From positions 62,001 to 126,000 of the forward strand of contig CAYRDX010000002.1 in NCBI GenBank assembly GCA_964423205.1: a DNA stretch of 64,000 nt. The letters run 5' to 3'. This stretch comes from UBA6168 sp964423205. GTDB lineage: Bacteria; Bacteroidota; Bacteroidia; Chitinophagales; Saprospiraceae. Every line of letters starts with the position of its first letter. The first letter of the stretch is position 1. Positions 61,006 through 64,000 of the stretch are shown here, one piece after another. The translations under genes were made by a program, and so were the position numbers. The notes under the pieces are model-generated. The model made no database searches. It worked only from the letters and a program-made list of their open reading frames with translations, and was not told the DNA's origin.

Positions 61006-61404
61006 TCATTTTTCTGCAGCCAGAATGGCATTTATTTCATATCGCAAGGCGATATCCATTACGAAAGCGACATACTTTACAGGAGTACCTGTATCAGGGG
61101 AAATGGTAATGTTGAGTTTATCAGAGCTCGCTGCAGCTTTATTGGCAAGGTGCTGCTCCAATTCAAATGCAGAAATACGTTTTCCGTTCAGGTAGAAATT
61201 ACCATCCAGATTAACGGAAACATCATCGGTTTTCGAATCAACGCGCATATTCGTTCTTGAAGTTCCAGGAAGCTTCAAATTCAACGCATTAGGTGCAACG
61301 ACACTGGAGTTTAGTACAAAGAAAATGAGCAAAAGGAAAATCATGTCAGTAAGGGAAGCCATACTGAACTCTGCATTTACCTTGCTTCTCTTTTTTAATG
61401 CCAT
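61006..61404 (-). CDS. exbD: ExbD/TolR-family protein, second copy
   Basis: 132 residues with one N-terminal membrane helix carrying the proton-conducting Asp (SLTDMIFLLLIFFVLNSSVV) and a periplasmic domain (VSVNLDGNFYLNGKRISAFE). Part of the ExbB-ExbD proton channel that powers TonB. It follows the other exbD by 36 bp and shares MALKKRSKVNAEFSMASLTD almost word for word with it (MALKRRNKASAEFSMASLTD), so the pair looks like an old duplication, as is usual in Bacteroidota. Confidence 0.92.
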   Translation of the reverse strand: MALKKRSKVNAEFSMASLTDMIFLLLIFFVLNSSVVAPNALNLKLPGTSRTNMRVDSKTDDVSVNLDGNFYLNGKRISAFELEQHLANKAAASSDKLNITISPDTGTPVKYVAFVMDIALRYEINAILAAEK

Positions 61405-61440
61405 TATTAACTATGTGGTTAGTTTATTTAAACCAGCTTT

Positions 61441-61842
61441 TCAGGATTGTCTGGGTTGCGTGGCCAATATGGCTTTAATCCTTAGTCTGCCAGCCACTTC
61501 AATCACATCAACTACTTTTTCAAAAGGTACTTCTTTATAAGCTGCTATGGTAAGGGTAAAATCTTCAGTATATTGAAGGTCCTTTATTCTCCCACTGATT
61601 GCGGCTTCCAAAGAGGCCGGACTCATTGGTCTTCCTTCGTAAAGTATTTGTTCGTCTTCACCAATTTCTACGACAACGGTAACTGGAGCCACAGTTTTGG
61701 AATCCGACTCAGGTAAGTCAAAAGGATTGAGTTTAACCAGTTTTGAAGTCAGGACAAAGAATATAAGCAACAGAAAGATGACGTCTGTCAATGACGCCAT
61801 GCTGAATTCCGCGCTTGCTTTGTTTCTTCTTTTAAGTGCCAT
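61441..61842 (-). CDS. exbD: ExbD/TolR-family protein, first copy
   Basis: 133 residues: the same start and channel Asp (SLTDVIFLLLIFFVLTSKLV), then a periplasmic part that differs from the second copy (VVVEIGEDEQILYEGRPMSP; ASLEAAISGRIKDLQYTEDF). It lies 39 bp behind exbB. The two ExbD proteins probably form a heteromer within one ExbB channel. Confidence 0.92.
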   Translation of the reverse strand: MALKRRNKASAEFSMASLTDVIFLLLIFFVLTSKLVKLNPFDLPESDSKTVAPVTVVVEIGEDEQILYEGRPMSPASLEAAISGRIKDLQYTEDFTLTIAAYKEVPFEKVVDVIEVAGRLRIKAILATQPRQS

Positions 61843-61881
61843 AGATATTACTTGAAATTAGGCAATGGTGAAAAAGTATCG

Positions 61882-62565
61882 CTAGGAAGTGGGTTCCTGC
61901 AACATATCCATAAATTCAAGTGTATAGCGCTCCATTTTGTAAACTACCTTGTCAACATTGACAACCAGCAAGTTGTAGGCTATAAAAGCGAAAATACCGA
62001 CTATTAATCCAACCGCAGTTGTGATAAGAGCCTGATAAATACCACCTGCGAGTAACTGTGGTGTGACGTTTTGTTCCTTGGCCATATTGAAAAATGCCAT
62101 AATCATGCCCGTGACCGTACCGAGAAAACCAATCATCGGCGCTGCACCTGCGATACTGGCAATGGTGGAAATGTTTTTTTCCAGTTTGAAAATTTCCAGG
62201 TTACCCACGTTTTCAATAGCAGCATCAATGTCGCGGAGTGGTTTGCCTATTCTCATCAATCCTTTTTCAACCATCCTGGCAACGGGAGTATCCGTGTTCT
62301 GACAAAGGGTTCTGGCTGCCTGGATATTTCCTGCACTGACATTTGCCCGGATATTGTTCATAAAGTTTTCATCCACATGACCTGCCCTTTTGATGGTAAG
62401 GTACCTTTCAATGAAAATATACAAAGCAACCACCGACAAAACTAGAAGGATTAGGACGATTATGACACCAATTGCTCCACCAGAAAGGAGAAGGTCGAGC
62501 ATGGATTGGGTTTCTGTTGTGGGTTCAATGTCTGCAACCTGTAAAAACAAGGTGTTCTGAAACAT
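61882..62565 (-). CDS. exbB: MotA/TolQ/ExbB proton channel protein
   Basis: 227 residues with three membrane helices (about 27-52, 130-152, 168-192). The conserved block IASIAGAAPMIGFLGTVTGM IMAF is at about 135-158, and TTAVGLIVGIFAFIAYNLLV forms the last helix. It is the pentamer-forming part of the ExbB/ExbD motor. First gene of the operon exbB-exbD-exbD-tonB. I saw no TAnnTTTG box on the minus strand in the 350 bp upstream. Confidence 0.93.
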   Translation of the reverse strand: MFQNTLFLQVADIEPTTETQSMLDLLLSGGAIGVIIVLILLVLSVVALYIFIERYLTIKRAGHVDENFMNNIRANVSAGNIQAARTLCQNTDTPVARMVEKGLMRIGKPLRDIDAAIENVGNLEIFKLEKNISTIASIAGAAPMIGFLGTVTGMIMAFFNMAKEQNVTPQLLAGGIYQALITTAVGLIVGIFAFIAYNLLVVNVDKVVYKMERYTLEFMDMLQEPTS

Positions 62566-62781
62566 AATTCGTTTTTTAGTTTTTCTTCATGTATGATGAA
62601 CCACTTGAAAGCTGATTTTGTAAATGAATTTTCCTCCTGCGCTCACAAATGTTTATTCACACGGGTAATACAACGATGCATTAAAGAAATAAGTGTTTTA
62701 ACGCGCCGAAAGTTAGTTGTTTTTGCAGAAAGTCTGGAAGTGCTGACTTGCATAATAATTTTAATTAATTGTGTTCAGGAT
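62566..62781. other. Intergenic region between exbB and the dehydrogenase gene
   Basis: Divergent spacer. Apart from the plus-strand promoter at 62782-62811 I see no site; an open frame from 62593 to 62904 has no protein-like character. Confidence 0.5.
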
Positions 62782-62811
62782 TTTGAATTAAGCATGGCAT
62801 TTGTATTTTTG
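62782..62811 (+). promoter_or_regulatory. Promoter TTTG-N18-TATTTTTG
   Basis: TTTG at 62782-62785, 18 bp spacer, TATTTTTG at 62804-62811; close to consensus. Leader of about 105 nt to the dehydrogenase ATG. Confidence 0.6.
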
Positions 62812-62923
62812 TGTAATCAGCGAAAATTCGCCAGAGCGTTCTCGCTCCATCTTTGCTTCTGGACACTAGTAGCTGAATGTCATTCATTTACAGGTTTACT
62901 CTAACCAAAAAGATTTACTATCC

Positions 62924-64000
62924 ATGAGAAGAATAAAAAATGTAGCAATCCTCGGCTCAGGCATCATGGGCTCGGGACTTGCCTGTCACTTCGCCAATGT
63001 TGGGCTTCAGGTACTTATGCTCGACATCGTGCCACCCAACCTGCCGGAAGAAAAGAAGAATGACAAAGCTTCACGCGATAGTCTGGCTTCTGGCTCCCTT
63101 ACATCGACAATCAAGTCGAGACCTGCTCCCTTATACGATAAGGATTTCGCCAAGCGAATTACTGTTGGAAACTTTGAGGACGACTTTGAGAAAATCAAAG
63201 ATTACGACTGGATATTGGAGGCTGTAGTTGAAAGGCTGGATATCAAAAAGCAGATTTTTGAAAAGGTGGATAAGCTCAGAAAACCGGGTACTCTGGTTTC
63301 CTCCAACACTTCCGGTATTCCTATCCACATGATGGCGGAAGGAAGAAGCGAGGATTTTAAAGCCAACTTCTGCGGGACTCACTTTTTCAATCCCCCCAGG
63401 TACATGCGGCTGTTGGAAATCATACCAACGAAAGAAACTGACCCAGTTTTAGTCGATTTCATGATGCAGTATGGTGACCGCTATCTCGGCAAACAAACAG
63501 TGATTTGCAAAGACACTCCTGCATTTATTGGAAACAGGGTAGGGGTGTATGCCATGGCAAAAATTTACCAACTAACAACCGAAATTGGCCTCCGCATCGA
63601 TGAGGTGGATGCCATCACCGGCCCGGCAATAGGTAGGCCTGGCACAGGAACATTCCGCTTGGGTGATCTCGTTGGTCATGATACTGCTGCAAAAGTCATT
63701 CAGGGAATCAAGCAGAACTGCCCTGATGACGAGCAGACTGATGTGTTTAATACGCCGGATTATCTGAACTTCCTTTTGGAAAACAAATACCTGGGCAACA
63801 AGTCCGGTCAGGGATTTTATAAGAAAACGGGCGAACGGGATGAGCGTGGCAAAAGCATTGTACAGGCACTTAACTTAAAGACGCTGGAATATGAATTGAC
63901 TCCAAAGGTTTCTTTGCCAAGTGTGGCTATAGCCAAACAGACCGAAGACCTGCAAATGAGGGTCAAAGCGGTATTCTCGGCCGAGGACAAGGGCGGCCAA
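62924..64000 (+). CDS. 3-hydroxyacyl-CoA dehydrogenase / enoyl-CoA hydratase, 5' part
   Basis: The frame opens at 62924 and runs off the window after 359 codons. Translation begins MRRIKNVAILGSGIMGSGLA (Rossmann GxGxMG) and has WILEAVVERLDIKKQIFEKV, SSNTSGIPIHMMAEGR, FCGTHFFNPPRYMRLLEIIP (catalytic His) and DTPAFIGNRVGVYAM. The dehydrogenase half is first, unlike E. coli FadB; this order is seen in the roughly 800-residue Bacteroidota/actinobacterial-type fatty acid oxidation enzymes, so a crotonase half is expected beyond the window. It would oxidise 3-hydroxyacyl-CoA with NAD in beta-oxidation. Confidence 0.9.
   Translation, partial: MRRIKNVAILGSGIMGSGLACHFANVGLQVLMLDIVPPNLPEEKKNDKASRDSLASGSLTSTIKSRPAPLYDKDFAKRITVGNFEDDFEKIKDYDWILEAVVERLDIKKQIFEKVDKLRKPGTLVSSNTSGIPIHMMAEGRSEDFKANFCGTHFFNPPRYMRLLEIIPTKETDPVLVDFMMQYGDRYLGKQTVICKDTPAFIGNRVGVYAMAKIYQLTTEIGLRIDEVDAITGPAIGRPGTGTFRLGDLVGHDTAAKVIQGIKQNCPDDEQTDVFNTPDYLNFLLENKYLGNKSGQGFYKKTGERDERGKSIVQALNLKTLEYELTPKVSLPSVAIAKQTEDLQMRVKAVFSAEDKGGQ

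Noticed and set aside
62599..62610. Twelve bases AACCACTTGAAA identical to part of the dispersed-element core
   Set aside because: The match does not extend on either side; too short to count as a fifth copy.
62593..62904. 103-codon open frame upstream of the dehydrogenase gene
   Set aside because: It covers the likely promoter at 62782-62811, is Cys-rich without pattern, and resembles no protein.
1..64000. tRNA or rRNA genes, insertion sequences, prophage or defence systems
   Set aside because: No tRNA-like T-loop/anticodon pattern, rRNA sequence, transposase, integrase or recognised defence gene was found on reading both strands.

Overview
The window reads as chromosomal DNA of a Bacteroidota bacterium, most likely of the Saprospiria (Saprospiraceae/Lewinella/Haliscomenobacter side). 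Reasons: a giant secreted protein with HYR-like repeats and a type IX secretion C-terminal domain, futalosine-pathway menaquinone synthesis (MqnD), bacillithiol synthesis (BshB1), ABC exporters with a peptidase domain, and many promoters with the Bacteroidota -7 box TAnnTTTG. Base composition is moderately AT-rich. I see no rRNA, tRNA, CRISPR array, transposase or prophage. Most of the window is dense housekeeping DNA with short intergenic spaces.

Layout. 1-5 kb: 3' end of a pullulanase, bshB1, a secreted M20 amidohydrolase flanked by REP-like palindromes, an acyl-CoA carboxylase carboxyltransferase and a 35-residue membrane microprotein. 5-12 kb: htrA, dapF, a TPR protein, tex and alanine dehydrogenase. 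12-22 kb: mqnD, an RluA-type pseudouridine synthase, 3-hydroxybutyryl-CoA dehydrogenase, M42 aminopeptidase, pyrE, a NUDIX hydrolase, a PhoB/PhoR-like two-component pair, tyrS, a LolC/E-like permease and a YkuK-type RNase H-fold protein. 22-32 kb: an AP2-domain protein with a degenerate HNH part, hemE, accD, gyrA, a secreted TPR protein and the two membrane subunits of a TRAP transporter. 32-41 kb: a C39-peptidase ABC exporter with its adaptor, an ABC-2 transporter, a penicillin-acylase-family hydrolase and small membrane proteins. 41-49 kb: two tandem 2TM proteins, an S9 peptidase, an adaptor/TolC pair and a lipoprotein. 49-55 kb: a dusB-cca-rimO RNA/ribosome modification operon, a wrecked cation/proton antiporter and hemB. 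55-64 kb: the T9SS cargo protein, an exbB-exbD-exbD-tonB operon and the start of a fatty acid oxidation 3-hydroxyacyl-CoA dehydrogenase.

The most unusual signal is not a gene. A dispersed intergenic element occurs four times (6677, 10574, 29590, 53831). A 60-62 bp core is joined to a fixed AAGTAAAAAGGC end by an interchangeable middle, which is either tandem heptamers (GTTGGCR, AATTTCC, AAAAGGC) or a GC-rich double palindrome. All four copies point the same way relative to the next gene start (htrA, tex, dctQ, hemB). In three of them the core carries an exact TAnnTTTG box, so the element may be a mobile or duplicated promoter cassette.

Other points worth checking are two similar small-RNA-like loci (about 12.0 and 41.5 kb), a terminator-like hairpin in the tex leader, probable leaderless genes, a histidine kinase missing a strand of its ATP-binding domain, an exporter ATPase without its H-loop histidine, and a cargo protein that carries both a dockerin-like and a cohesin-like region. 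Functions are assigned from recognised motifs only; no database search was possible.
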